DNA from: Phaeosaccion multiseriatum
Taxonomy: Eukaryota; Ochrophyta, other classes
DNA: 64,000 bases
Reading direction: 5' to 3'
Assembly: GCA_965112735.1 (NCBI GenBank)
Contig: OZ218950.1
Span: forward strand, 1,674,001 to 1,738,000
The translations under genes were made by a program, and so were the position numbers. The notes below the pieces were generated by a model, which was given only the letters and a program-made list of their open reading frames with translations, did no database searches and had not been told where the DNA came from. Positions 22,918 through 33,868 of this stretch are shown here, in pieces. Within the stretch, counting starts at the first letter, position 1; each line of letters begins with the position of its first letter.

Positions 22918-25335
22918 ATGCTTCACTCCTTCCCCTTCCTCCTATTCCTCCTCCTGCTCCCCTCTTCCTGCCCGACGGCAACTAATATTGCCGCAGTACC
23001 GCGGGACGAGGGAGTAGCGGCTCCAGAGCCGGCCCCCCTTGATGATGAAAGCATTGCAAAGGTAGAGGCTGAAATCCTCAACTGGCTAGACTCTTCGGCG
23101 CAAGCGGAACATGTCGGCCCGCCAAGGTGGGACGAGGAATGGATCGCGGCAGCAGCTCCAGACGCGGCCCCTGTTGGCGATGGGCGCGTTGGAAAGGAAG
23201 AAGTCTGGCTATCTCTACCCACGGAGGTGGAGGGGGCGGTGGTGGAGGAGGAGGGGGGAGAATGGCGGGCGGAAGAGAGGGAGGAGGTTGTCAAGCCTAT
23301 GAGCGGAGCACAGAGACGGCAAGAACGTTTGCAAGAGCGATTGAGGCGCCAAAAGCAGTTCAAAAGCGCGCAAGACTGGCTCAAGGACGCACTGACGACT
23401 CTGATGCGCTACTGGTGGAGCTGTGGGTGGACGATTGTGTTAGGGGGGGGGGTAATGTTGCTCTCGCGCTACAACATTCCGCTCAAGGACACCGTCTGGG
23501 TTGCGTCGCAAGAGACGTGCAGGTGGGTATGGGGCTACGCTTGGGTCGATAGGCCCAGGGCAGTGCTGTCTTCACTGGATAGAGGAACAGCAGCAGCACC
23601 AGGACAAGGAAGAGGAGGAAGAGGAGGAGGAAGGGGACGACGAGGAGGCGGACGAGGAGGAGGAGGAGGGGGGGGAAGCGTGGAGGAGGAGGAACTGCCT
23701 GGCTTGGATCCTGATCCTGGCCATCTTTACGGCTGGTCGTCAGCAGCTCGTGGGCGTATGGGTGATGACGGGGCCCAAGGGGGGCAGGGGGGTGAAGAGA
23801 GGCGAGGAGGAGGAGGAGGAGGAGGAGGAGGAGGAGGAGGAGGAGGAGGAGAAGGAGGAGGATCGTCGGTCGAAGCGGAGGGAGTATGCCGGAGAAGACG
23901 AAGGCGAGGAGAGAATGGTGGTGGAAGGGAGCGGGAAGACTCTGGCGCCGACGGGCAGCAAGCAGGGGCAGGAGCAGGAGTAACCTCCCCAGGGCAGTGG
24001 GCTTGTGGGGGGGGGGAGGGACACACTGAGGACCAAGTGGTGGCCATGACGGAGCAGATCCGATGGCACATTCCGGCTTGGCAGACCCGGTTACTGCAGG
24101 GCAGAAGGTCTGTGGGTGGTGGAGCAGCAGCGGGGGGGGGGGGGGGAGGAGGAGGGGGAAGAGCAGCAGCGGGCAGTGATGATGAGGGTGGTGGTGGTGG
24201 TGGTGGTGGTGGTGGTGGTGGTGGTGGTGGTGGTGGTAATGATGAAGGTAGGAGTAGCAAGAGTGGTCAGACAGAAATGGCAGGGTCACCATACCACGGT
24301 AGGACGATGCCCAAGGTGGTAGACTTTACGCCCAAGCCGCAGGGGTGGCTGGTGTTCGACCACGACTTTGGTGTCATACCGCTTGAGACGAGGGACTTGT
24401 GGAGAGACCAGTTGGTGATACGGCAGCGGGGGCGCTGTGGGGAGGGGGTGTCGTCGACGGAGAGAGCAAGAGGCGGGAGGACGTCGCGCAAAAGGAGTCG
24501 GGACAGACAGAGCGGCCGAAAGCATATCCATCCCCAGCGATCACAGTTGGCTTCGTTGGCAGAGGAGGAGGAAGACGGAGGGAGGAGGGACGAGGGAGGA
24601 GAGTCGGTGAATGGGGTGGGGGCTGGTGCCAATGCTGGTCCTTCACCTTCAGGGCGGGGGTTCAGGGTGCTGCCACCAGTGCGTGGCTTTCCGGCTCGTT
24701 CAGGAGAAGCAACAGCATATGTACGGCCAGCTGTATCACCAACTGTTGCTGCTGGCTCTGGGTCGGATGATAGTGGAGAGGGACGAAACCCTGTCAGCCA
24801 GGCGCTACTTCGGAGCGACGTTGACAAGGCTTGCGTAGGAACAGGTTCGAATGGGGAGGTGGAGAGAGAGGAAGATGTAAGGACGGAGCCGAGCGGGGCC
24901 ACTGCCGATAATTATCGAAATAACAGTAGCGTCGATGCTGCAAAGGGAAAGGGGGAGGGGGGGGCTGGGGTGGCATTTGCGTCGGGTACAAGTACTAGCG
25001 CCACAGCAGCGGCCAGTGAGATGGAGGGGGTTAAGGTTGGAAGCGGTCGGAAGACCAGGAATCGCAAAGGCAAGAAGAGAGGCAGCAACGGAGGCACCAA
25101 TGTTGGTGAAGCAGCAGCAGCAGCAGCAGCAGCAGGTGTAGCAGGTGGTGATTCAACAGCAGGGGCGACTAAGTTGGCCATGAAGGCGGCGAGTGGAGCA
25201 TCGCAGCATCAGCAGCAGCAGCAGCAGCAGCAGCAACAGCAACATCAGCAATTCCGCGAGCAATTGGACAAGGCACAGAGCAGCAGGAGCAGCAGTAGCG
25301 GTGGCAGCAAGCCGCAAGAGGTGACCGCCCATTGA
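22918..25335 (+). CDS. Hypothetical secretory/membrane protein, low complexity
   Basis: The product is a single-exon open frame of 805 residues from ATG 22918, chosen because MLHSFPFLLFLLLLPSSC is then an N-terminal signal peptide; an ATG at 22774 is in frame. No known family was recognised. A basic helix (QRRQERLQERLRRQKQF) precedes a membrane-like segment, GWTIVLGGGVMLLSRYNIPL. A Gly-rich, highly repetitive centre follows. An ordered patch MPKVVDFTPKPQGWLVFDHD at about residue 465 looks truly coding, and the tail is Ala/Gly/Gln-rich. Between about 23585 and 23983 another frame is also open and encodes a Glu-rich chain with a better membrane segment (LAWILILAIFTAG), so the central frame may be wrong through a GGA-repeat indel or intron. 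Confidence 0.55.
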   Translation: MLHSFPFLLFLLLLPSSCPTATNIAAVPRDEGVAAPEPAPLDDESIAKVEAEILNWLDSSAQAEHVGPPRWDEEWIAAAAPDAAPVGDGRVGKEEVWLSLPTEVEGAVVEEEGGEWRAEEREEVVKPMSGAQRRQERLQERLRRQKQFKSAQDWLKDALTTLMRYWWSCGWTIVLGGGVMLLSRYNIPLKDTVWVASQETCRWVWGYAWVDRPRAVLSSLDRGTAAAPGQGRGGRGGGRGRRGGGRGGGGGGGSVEEEELPGLDPDPGHLYGWSSAARGRMGDDGAQGGQGGEERRGGGGGGGGGGGGGGGEGGGSSVEAEGVCRRRRRRGENGGGREREDSGADGQQAGAGAGVTSPGQWACGGGEGHTEDQVVAMTEQIRWHIPAWQTRLLQGRRSVGGGAAAGGGGGGGGGRAAAGSDDEGGGGGGGGGGGGGGGGGNDEGRSSKSGQTEMAGSPYHGRTMPKVVDFTPKPQGWLVFDHDFGVIPLETRDLWRDQLVIRQRGRCGEGVSSTERARGGRTSRKRSRDRQSGRKHIHPQRSQLASLAEEEEDGGRRDEGGESVNGVGAGANAGPSPSGRGFRVLPPVRGFPARSGEATAYVRPAVSPTVAAGSGSDDSGEGRNPVSQALLRSDVDKACVGTGSNGEVEREEDVRTEPSGATADNYRNNSSVDAAKGKGEGGAGVAFASGTSTSATAAASEMEGVKVGSGRKTRNRKGKKRGSNGGTNVGEAAAAAAAAGVAGGDSTAGATKLAMKAASGASQHQQQQQQQQQQQHQQFREQLDKAQSSRSSSSGGSKPQEVTAH
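24182..24238. repeat. (GGT)n microsatellite coding poly-Gly
   Basis: About 18 GGT triplets in frame give poly-glycine in the hypothetical membrane protein. Confidence 0.8.
24733..24748 (-). repeat. GTTGGTGATAC word, antisense coding copy (AVSPTV)
   Basis: An exact copy in reverse orientation relative to the gene, read as A-V-S-P-T. This is a third coding reading of the same DNA word. Confidence 0.75.
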
Positions 25336-25756
25336 AGCATTGAAGCTCAAGTATTAATGGGAGTCACTATTAACGAATGTACTTATTGTATGTGAATCAA
25401 TCCATCACCATCCCCACACAGACTCAGTCTGTAATTAGACTCCTTCGCTCTGGCATGTGGTGGGGGGGGGGGGGGGGGGCGCACCACGGCCAGTCTAGTA
25501 TTATTGTCCTCTTCCTCCCCCTCCTGCTGCTGCTGCTCCTGCTGCTGCTGCTGCTCCTGCTGCTGCTCCTGTTGCTATCTATATCAGTCAGCTCGACACC
25601 GCCAGTTACCCCCCCACCCCGCCCCTACTCCCTTCCATCCATCCTTCCTTCCTTCCTTCAGGCGCTTGCCTCACCCTCACCCTCACAAAAAACACACACA
25701 CACACACAACTCCAACCCAAGCTATCGCCACACCGTATACTCTTCCCTTCAAAAGC
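25336..25756. other. Convergent 3' intergenic region
   Basis: This lies between the hypothetical membrane-protein gene and eIF3f. It has a poly-G run near 25462-25479, a CTG/TCC-rich stretch at 25515-25576 and a CA run near 25690-25709. No gene is seen. Confidence 0.55.
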
Positions 25757-27764
25757 TTAGGCCGTGAGTTTCTCTGCGATAACGAGCTGTGCTTTGGTGA
25801 GACTGGAGAGATAACTGACCATAAGCAGGTCTTGAAGATTGTCGTCAAAGACACGCGCAAACACCTCTGGTCGCATGCGGGGTACCACCGCCAAGGCGTC
25901 TCCAATCTGCCTGCCGATGTTCTCGTCTGAGTCGATGGTGCCGGCAACCACCTTGTCCACGTAGGAGCAGGCTTGACCAAGCATGCGCTCGAGTCGAGCC
26001 ATTGAGGCCTCCAAATTGGCCTGATGGGCAGGGAGGAGGAGGAGGAGGAGGAGGAGGAGGGGGAGGAGGAGGAAGACGAGGGGGGGGAGGAGGGGAAGGG
26101 GAACAAATAGGCGGAGGACGTACCCACGAAGGGTGTGGGTGGGTATGTACGTAAGAGAGAGAGAGGCGGATATACACCATGCACGGACATGGCACACAAA
26201 TCACGCACACACACGCACACCCGCACGTACCATCTGGCTGTCTACCGCCGCTACTCCCTCGCTCTCCTCAAAAGGCCTGTCCTGCCCCTTGACCATTCGG
26301 TCTATGCAAATCCTCTCCGCCTCGCTACTCTCCAGCTTCACCACAATCTCGCGAAAGACATTGGCCAGAGATTCTCCCGCCACTGACAGGGAGGAGCAGG
26401 AGGGGGGGGGGGGGGGGGGGGGGGGGGAGAAGGAAAGGAAGGAAGGGAGGAAGAGAGGGAGGGAGGGACGGGCGGACGGACGGAGTGAGGGAGGAAGGGA
26501 GGGGGTTTAGGACAGAGGGGTGTGAGGGGGGAGGGAGGGGTGTGAGGGGGGAGGGAGGTGTGTAACTCAAACTCAAACTACTCACCTGCCAGGGGGGAGG
26601 AGGTGTACGCTTTGCAGCCCACCCTATCTCCCTGTAGGGCCGTGTCGACTACCAGGTGCACAGGCATGTCACACTCACTAGTGTAGAACTCGTGGATAAG
26701 GGAGCTGTGAGGGAGTGTGTGGGGGAGGGAGGAGGGGGGAGGTGGGCAGAGAAAGAGAGGTGGAGATAGGCGGAGAGAGACGGGCGAGTGTTCAGGCAAC
26801 ATAGTGGTCAACGAGCTGGTGTATGTGTGTAGGTGGGGGCAGAGATGACACGCATCTGGTTGTGTTATTGTTGATAGGATTGCATGCACAGACGAAACAC
26901 GACACATAAAAGCATACACAGAGACACACACGCACACACACACTCACACACACACACACACACAAACGCGCGCGCACCTATTGTCATTGATGGGACTTCC
27001 CTCGAAGCTCGTGGCGTACCACCCCACAATCTTTTCCCTCGTCGTCACCTTCTGCTGCAGAGCAAGCATGGACTTGTTAAAGTCCTTCCCCACCGCCACC
27101 TCGTCGTTCTTTTCTTGGTGCGGTACTGCGAAGCTGTTCGTTACCTCAACTACATTTCCAGTCACTGGAGTGGAGAGGGAGTTGAGGAGAAGGGAGGGGG
27201 GGGGTGGAGGGGGAGGAGGAGGAGAAGGAGAAAGGGTGGGTTAGGTGGTGTGCAGAGACGACGTGACGACAAGGGCAATACGTAACGCACTCCCTCTCAC
27301 GGGCAGTAGAAGGTTCGCCTGAACCTGTTTGCTCTGTAGCTTTGCTTACTCATTCGTTCAAAGCAATCCGCGTCAGAGTTGTTACTTTGCCTTGCCCTAC
27401 CCCCGCCTCCCATAGTCTCCACATTGGCTGGTAACCATGCCCCCATTTGCAGCCGTCCCCCCCACCTCTCTCTCTCTCTCATTCTCTCTCTCTCTCTCTC
27501 TCTCTCGGGCTGTAGCCGTTCGCCATCTCCGCCATGATCCGTCTCACCTGTGCCTAGCAGGGTCCCAATGACCCTCTCCTGCCCCTCTGGTCGCCGGAGG
27601 TAGTGGTCCAACACAGAGAACAATACCATCGGGTGCACCTTCACCGCCATATCGTGTGAGCTAGTAAGGCACGCCACGTCTGCTCCGACAACAGCACCAT
27701 CGGCGCCGATGACTCGGTTTGGGTCATCAAGGATGAGTGCTCTGCTAATGCTTCTCAGAGACAT
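25757..27764 (-). CDS. EIF3F: Eukaryotic translation initiation factor 3 subunit f
   Basis: This is the MPN-domain subunit f of the eIF3 complex, which binds the 40S ribosome and organises cytosolic translation initiation. Minus-strand exons: 27764-27548, 27164-26978, 26704-26586, 26382-26231, 26020-25757; 312 residues, the usual size. The MPN domain begins [19 protein letters not shown] and continues [43 protein letters not shown] and HLVVDTAL. The C-terminal helices [18 protein letters not shown] and [18 protein letters not shown] match eIF3f. The MPN metal-binding JAMM histidines are not evident (IVGWYAT, no H-x-H), as expected for the non-catalytic MPN- type. All five exons join in frame. 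Confidence 0.94.
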
Positions 27765-27802
27765 TGCCGAGGGCGGGGGTCACACTCCAGCGCCAAAAGG
27801 AG

Positions 27803-27958
27803 ATGTGGCAGCTGCTACTACTAGTGCTGTTGGCAATCGCCGCCTCCTTCACTCTTTATGCTTTGTTTGTCCTCTCCTCTTCAGTGGGTTGCCTTTGGAT
27901 GCTTCTGGGAGGACCGAGACAGAAGAGAAGGAGGGAACGAGAGCGTCGCGTGTCTTGA
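27803..27958 (+). CDS. Possible small single-pass membrane protein
   Basis: The ATG at 27803 opens a 51-residue frame: MWQLLLLVLLAIAASFTLYA then a hydrophobic run to GCLWMLLGG and a basic tail (RQKRRRERERR). Hydrophobic core plus Arg-rich C-terminus suits a small membrane protein. It starts 39 bp from the divergent eIF3f start. It has no recognised family and could equally be part of eIF3f promoter DNA. Confidence 0.3.
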   Translation: MWQLLLLVLLAIAASFTLYALFVLSSSVGCLWMLLGGPRQKRRRERERRVS

Positions 27959-28149
27959 GGCTTTGAAGAGCAAGAGAAAGGCAGAGAGGTTAAGAGCGAG
28001 AAAGTAGACCAACAAGCAAGAGAGAGAGAGAGAGAGAGAAAGAGAGAGGGGGAGAGGGAGAGGGGGAGAGAGGGTGAAGAGAGGGAAGACGGAAGTAATA
28101 CCAATGCCGCCCAAGCCCAGTCCATCCCCAACTTGTAGAGCCGCTGCTA

Positions 28150-28509
28150 CTACTCATGGTACTCCTTACCTTCACAGTCGTATACCTTCTGCAGCTCCAC
28201 ACAACAATGCTGCGTTGCCCTTCTCCGTACTAAATTTAAGCACCGCCCTTCGTCCCTTGCCATCGTTTGGGTCTGGGCCTCCCCGGGGGGCCTTACGCAC
28301 TCGCGACCGGATCGATCGAGACGACAGCGGGCCGAGGAACGAAGGCGGGACGACGGGGGTGGATTCCTTCCTACGGACGCGCAGTTGCTTGCAACGGTCT
28401 TCACAGGACGAAGGTGAGATGTGAGGCTGCAGATGTGGGCGAAGCAGTCCTCATCTGGTAATTTCTGATGTTCCCCCTTTTTGGGATTTTTGGAGAGGAT
28501 GCAGACCAT
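28150..28509 (-). CDS. Doubtful ORF, 119 residues
   Basis: A minus-strand frame from an ATG at 28509 to the stop at 28150 encodes a basic Cys-containing protein ending CCVELQKVYDCEGKEYHE. GTAAGG just before the stop could instead be a splice donor. Strand alternation would fit a minus gene here, divergent from TM9SF, but no family supports it. Confidence 0.22.
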   Translation of the reverse strand: MVCILSKNPKKGEHQKLPDEDCFAHICSLTSHLRPVKTVASNCASVGRNPPPSSRLRSSARCRLDRSGRECVRPPGEAQTQTMARDEGRCLNLVRRRATQHCCVELQKVYDCEGKEYHE

Positions 28510-28947
28510 TCCTCGCAGCAGAGGGGCCCTTCAGTCGCAGCCTGTGTGTGTGCACGGGGACTAATGGCAGCAGTGTGCTGAAGAGCGACTCCGTGCGTAG
28601 CAGTTGCCTGGAGAAAGGACTGGAAATGGGGATACGGAAGGAATGACCTCACCGTTTCACGGCTTCGTGGCGTTCTTGCGCCTATGTGCGGGCCTTCCCC
28701 GGCACCACATCTCCTCGCCTCCCTGTGTGCCTGTGTGTCCAGTGCATAGAAACGGACGCCTCTGCATACCTCTTCCGCTGACATATATGTATATATATAT
28801 TCCCTTCCCTGCTCCTTTCCCCACCCACGCTGTCCTCCGCCTCCTCTAAACCGAACGCGAACTTCAGGAGGCCCTGTTAGGAGAGGAGAGGAGGAGGAGG
28901 TTGTGATAGAGTTTGGGGGCGCGCTCAATAGGTAGCCGCCGGTGAAG

Positions 28948-29311
28948 ATGACAATGTCGTCATCGGCGTTGTTGCTCAATCTTGTCCTCTTGGGATGTTG
29001 TTTACTGCACCGGGTTAGCGCCTTTTACTTGCCAGGAGTGGCTCCAACGAACTATGAGGCGGGCAGGAGGGTGGAGCTCAAGGTCAATAAGGTGAGGAGT
29101 GATGCGCGGTGCACTTTTCTATCCACCATTCATAGTTCGTCTTCTTCTAGGTACTCTGCCGCCTGCCGTGCCCCAGCCGTAGCGGTGTGCCTGGAGCTTT
29201 ACTGTTCCGTACTCTGCTTCGACACATACGCTGAAGAGTCCTCCACTGCCACCCCCCCCCCCCCCTGCCCCTCCGTTCCTTTGCTTGTGTGTGTACATAC
29301 GTCTCGTCTCG

Positions 29312-29343
<32 letters not shown>

Positions 29344-32300
29344 GGCCCTCTCTTCCTTCCTTTCCCTTTAGTTGACCTCGGTGCAAACCCAAATTCCGTT
29401 AGACTACTACAGTATGCCCTTTTGCCGTCCTAAGGGGGGCGTGAAGCAGTCCAGCGAGAACTTGGGAGAGTTCCTGACTGGAGATAAGATTGAGAACTCT
29501 CCTTACATGCTCTATATGCACGACCCTTTTTCTTGCAAGGTGAGGGAGGGGAGAGGGGGGGGGGGGGGTGGAGGGAGGGGGATGGAGGAAGAGAGGGGGA
29601 GAGAGAGAGATAAGGGGGCGGCGGGGGGGGGGAGTGGAAGCGGGGGAGGGAGATTGGGAGAGAGAGATTCCTCTAACTCACCTCACCTCACCTCACCTCA
29701 CCTCACTGCCACCTCCACCTCACACACATTGATTCCTATAAGTCAAGTAAATGGCCCTCACCTCACCTCACCTCACTGCCACCTCCACCTCACACACATT
29801 GATTCCTGTATGTCAAGTAAGTTTCCCTCACCTCACCTCACCTCACCTCACCTCACCTCACCTCCACCTCCACCTCCTCCCAGGCGTCTTGCCAAGTAAC
29901 CCTGGATCGACAGGCAGCCAGCAAGCTCAAGAACGCAATCAAGCGAGGCTACCACCACAACTGGATCATTGACAACCTGCCCGTGGCCAGCATCACAGAG
30001 GCCTCCTTCACCACGGAGGAGACCACCTCGTACATTCAGGGATTCCCTGTGGGCAGCATGGAGAAAGGTGGGAGCGAGGGCGTGGGTGTGTGGGTGTGGG
30101 TGAGCGGATGTGTGTGTGTGGGTGTGGGTGAGCGGGTGTGTGGGTGTGGGTGTGTGTGTGGGTGTGGGTGCATGGATGCATGGGTAGGGTGGGGTGGGTG
30201 GGTGGGTGGGTGGGTGCGTACTTGGCCTCTGATTACTGACCACCAGTGACTACGGCCTCGAGCCCCTTCTTCTGACTAACCCCGCTCCCGTTGCGCCGCG
30301 CCCTCCTGCCTCGCTGCCCCCCTTCCCTCCCTCTTCTGCTTCGCTGTGTTGCCTGGCATTACCCTCCCTCTCCCTCCCCTTTCAGATGTGGCTTATGTGA
30401 ACAATCACGTGCATATAATCGTGGACTTTCACCCCTTGAGCGACGAACCCGACCCAGTGGCGAGGGTGGTAGGGTTCTTTGTGGAGCCCTTCTCCGTCAA
30501 GCACACCTTCAAAGACGCCAACGAGTGAGTGCTGTAGGACAGGGGGCGAACGGCGGACAGAGCAAGAAAGGGTCATGGAGGAGGGCGGGGGAGGGGGAGG
30601 AAGAGGAGGAGGAAAAGGAGGAGGAGGAGGACGACGAAAGGGAGGTGGAGGTGGTGGTGGTGGAGGAGGAGGAGGAGGAGGAGGAGGAGGAGGGTAAAGA
30701 GAAGAAAGGGGGATGCATGAGAGGGATAAGTGAAGGGATAAGGAGTCATTTACTGCTTTACCCTTAATTCTTCCTCATACTGCCTTACCACTTCCTGCGC
30801 TGTACCTTAGGGACGGAGAGGACCTGCTGGCACCGCTGTCCACGTGCGACAAAGACACCGTAGGCACCCCCCTGAAGGAGAACGCCCCCCGACAGGTGAG
30901 GCAGGGGGCTTGTGCTTAGCTCTGGGTGGGCCTGTCCCGGAGAGGGGCTTACCCTGAGCGGAGCTAACCCTCTTCCCTCCCCCCCCCCCCCCTCTCTCTC
31001 TCCCCCCCCCTGTCTCCCTCTCTCACTCGCTTTCTCTCTCTCTTCTCTCTCTCTCCCTCCCTCCCCCCCCCCCCCCTCTCTCTCTCCCCCCCCCTGTCTC
31101 CCTCTCTCACTCGCTTTCTCTCTCTCTTCTCTCTCTCTCCCCTCCTCTCTCACTACGACTCTCCCTTCCCCCTTAAGGTGGTGGTGGAGGGCGAAACAGT
31201 GCTCTTCACTTACGACGTGGAGTGGAAGGAGTCAGAGATGCACTGGGCCTCCAGGTGGGATGTGTATCTCAGCATGGACCACAAGGTTCCCAACAAGGTA
31301 CGGGAGTAGTCAGTGAACATGCTGGCTGCCTGTGGCTGCCTTTCAGCCTTCTCTATCTGTTCATCTGTCGCGTGCTTGTTCCTGTATGTCTGTGTGTCTC
31401 TCTCTCTGTCTTGTCCCTCTTGTCTGTGTTGTCTACCCATCTCTGTCTCTCTGTGTCTCACCCATCGTCCCTTTCTCTATCCCAACCTGTTTCCTTTCTC
31501 CCTCCCCTCCCTCCCCCCCCGTGTATTACCAACAGGTGCACTGGTTCAGCATCCTCAACTCTCTCCTCATTGTGCTCTTCCTCACCGCAATGATCTCTAT
31601 GATCCTCATCCGCAACCTTCATCGAGACATTACTCGATACAACCGCATCCCGACCGACGAGGAGAAGGCAGAGGAGAGAGAGGAAACCGGCTGGAAGCTT
31701 GTCCACGCCGACGTCTTCCGCCCCCCAGCAACGTATCCCATGCTGTTCTGTGTCATGGTGGGTACGGGTGTCCAGCTCGTACTCATGGCCCTCATTACCA
31801 TCTTCTTCTCGGCCCTTGGCTTCATCTCCCCTGCGAACCGAGGCTCCCTCCTTGTGGCGGTGCTGCTCATGTATGTCATGATGGGAGCAAGTGCAGGGTA
31901 CACGAGTGCCACCCTATACAAGGTCAGTGAGTCAGTGAGAGGATGGCAGTGGATGGAGGGGAGAGGACTCTCTTTTTCTGTCGTTGTGTGTCTCTCTCTC
32001 TCTATCGCTCTATGTCCATCTCTCTGTCTCTCTCTCTCTCTCTTGCCCACTCACTCTCTCTCTATGTGGACCGGCGCGGAGGACGCGGCAGATGAGATGA
32101 AGCGTCATTTCATCCTCCCTTGTCCCTTTTTGGCCCTTCCCCACCGCTCATGTCCTCCTCCTCCTCGTCCTCCTCCATTTCCCCACTCTCCCACTCCTGC
32201 TGCTGCTGCCGTACCACCAACTGCTGTGCTGTTGACAGAGCTTCAAGGGCCGGCAGTGGCAGCTCTGCACCGTCCTGACGGCTCTGCTGTACCCTGGGGT

Positions 32301-32408
32301 GTGCTTCACTGTGTTCTTCGCACTCGACCTTGCCTCCTGGTCACAGCAGTCCACACAGGTAAGGGAAGGAGGTAGAAGGGAGAGGAGGAGGAGGAGGAGG
32401 AGGAGGAG

Positions 32409-32476
<68 letters not shown>

Positions 32477-33868
32477 GAAGCAGAAGACGAAGAAAGAGAA
32501 CGCCATCCACACATTTATTATGTAACCCCCTCTGACTCAGCCCACCACCCCACACCTGTGCTTGTGTTGTCGCACCACCCTCACCCCTCGTTCCCACCCT
32601 CTCCCACTCACCCCACCCCACAAGGCCGTGCCGTTCTTTGAGATTATCGCTCTGCTGGCGCTTTGGCTGGGCATCTCTCTCCCTCTCGTCTTCCTCGGTG
32701 CCTTCTTCGGCTACAAGAAGGAGCCCTTGGCCTACCCAGTGGTGACTTCCAACATTCCCAGGCAAATCCCGGAGCAAACATGGTTCTTGTGGCCGTCGTT
32801 TACGATTGCCGTTGGTGGTATCTTGCCATTTGGAGCCGTGTTTGTGGAGATGTTTTTCATCCTCAGCTCCATGTGGATGGGCATGTACTACTACGTATTT
32901 GGCTTCACCTTCTTGGTGTTTATCATCCTGCTTGTGACGTGCGCAGATATTACCATGGTGCGTGCGCGAGAGGGAGAGGGGATGGGGGGGGGGGAGGTTG
33001 GGGGTGAGGGAGGAGGAGGAGGAGGAGGAGGAGAAGGAGGAGGAGAAGGAGGAGCAGAGGAAGGGTTCTCTTTGAATGGTCCTGTGCCGTGTGCATGTGA
33101 AATTGGTTGCTTTGTTTCCCCCTAAACTCCCTCCCCGAGACAAGTGCTTGCCTTTGCTGCCTCTGATCCTTTAGTGTGTGTGGTGTGTGTGTTTCCCGTT
33201 CTAACTCCCCCCCCCCCCAACACACACATGCAAACAAACAACAGGTGTTCTGCTACTTCCAGCTCTGCGCTGAGGACTACCACTGGTGGTGGCGCTCCTT
33301 CCTCACAGCTGGCAGCACCGCGGTGTACATCTTCCTCTACTCGGTGGTCTACTTTACCAACCTCAGTTCCACAATGGCCCTGACGTACTTCCTCTACTTT
33401 GGGTACATGTCGATCATCTGCTTGGGTATCTTTATGCTGTGTGGCTGCATCGGCTTCTACAGCTGCCTGTGGTTCAACAGAAAGATTTACTCCTCCATCA
33501 AGGTTGGTACCATAAGAGGGGAAAGGAGGAGGAGGAGGAGGAGGAGGAGGAGGAGGAGGAGGAGAAGGAGGGGGAAGGAGGGGAGCGAGGAGGAGGAGGA
33601 GGAAGAGGAAGAGGTCGTCTCGTTTCGTCTGTATGCTGTGGTGTGCTGTACTGTCCCTTCTCTCACTTTATCTCCTCATCCCACCCCTCCCGCCTCCTCG
33701 CATCTGTGCTCCATCTTCCCTCTCCTCCTCCTCCTCCTCTTCCCCCTCTTCCCCCTCCTCCTCCTCCTCCTCCTCCTCCTCCTCCTCCTCCTCCTCACCC
33801 TCTTCCTCTACCTCCTCCCTCCCCCGCCTACTTCGTCCGCCCTCTTCTCTGTCGAGCAGGTGGACTAA
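28948..33868 (+). CDS. Transmembrane 9 superfamily member (nonaspanin)
   Basis: TM9SF/EMP70 proteins are nine-helix endomembrane proteins of the Golgi and endosomes that act in sorting of membrane proteins. Exons: 28948-29091, 29372-29539, 29884-30067, 30386-30524, 30811-30895, 31178-31297, 31536-31922, 32239-32358, 32625-32957, 33245-33502, 33860-33868; 648 residues. The signal peptide ends VSAF, followed by the diagnostic FYLPGVAPTNYEAGRRVELK. Further marks are PLDYYSMPFCRP, VHWFSILNSLLIVLFL, RDITRYNRI and the final nine helices (IALLALWLGISLPLVFLGAF, QIPEQTWFLW, YHWWWRSFLTAGSTAVYIFL). The last exon is only 9 nt (GTG GAC TAA), completing the C-terminal IKVD tail, a Golgi-retention KxD/E-type signal of this family. 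The ATG at 28948 was used because 28942 is GTG. Confidence 0.96.
29691..29830. repeat. 70-bp tandem duplication in TM9SF intron 2
   Basis: Two 70-bp units, each with CCTCACTGCCACCTCCACCT and CACATTGATTCCT followed by GTCAAGTAA, start at about 29691 and 29761. They differ at only a few positions, so the duplication is recent. Confidence 0.85.
30976..31143. repeat. 84-bp tandem duplication, polypyrimidine, TM9SF intron 5
   Basis: Two nearly identical 84-bp C/T-rich units sit before exon 6. The marker TGTCTCCCTCTCTCACTCGC recurs at 31011 and 31095. Confidence 0.85.
32211..32227 (-). repeat. Variant GTTGGTGGTAC word in TM9SF intron 7
   Basis: GTACCACCAACTGCTGT follows a CTG run 11 bp before exon 8. 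It differs from the canonical word at one base. Confidence 0.6.
32386..32476. repeat. (GGA)n plus (ACA)n microsatellites in TM9SF intron 8
   Basis: About eight GGA units pass into about 22 ACA units. Long frames of Thr, Asn or Gln across this tract are not real. Confidence 0.85.
33521..33563. repeat. (GGA)n tract in the last TM9SF intron
   Basis: GGA triplets follow the exon 10 donor; a TCC tract at 33721-33796 precedes the 9-nt final exon. The two could pair as GGA/TCC inverted arms and bring the micro-exon near its donor; this is inference. Confidence 0.7.
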
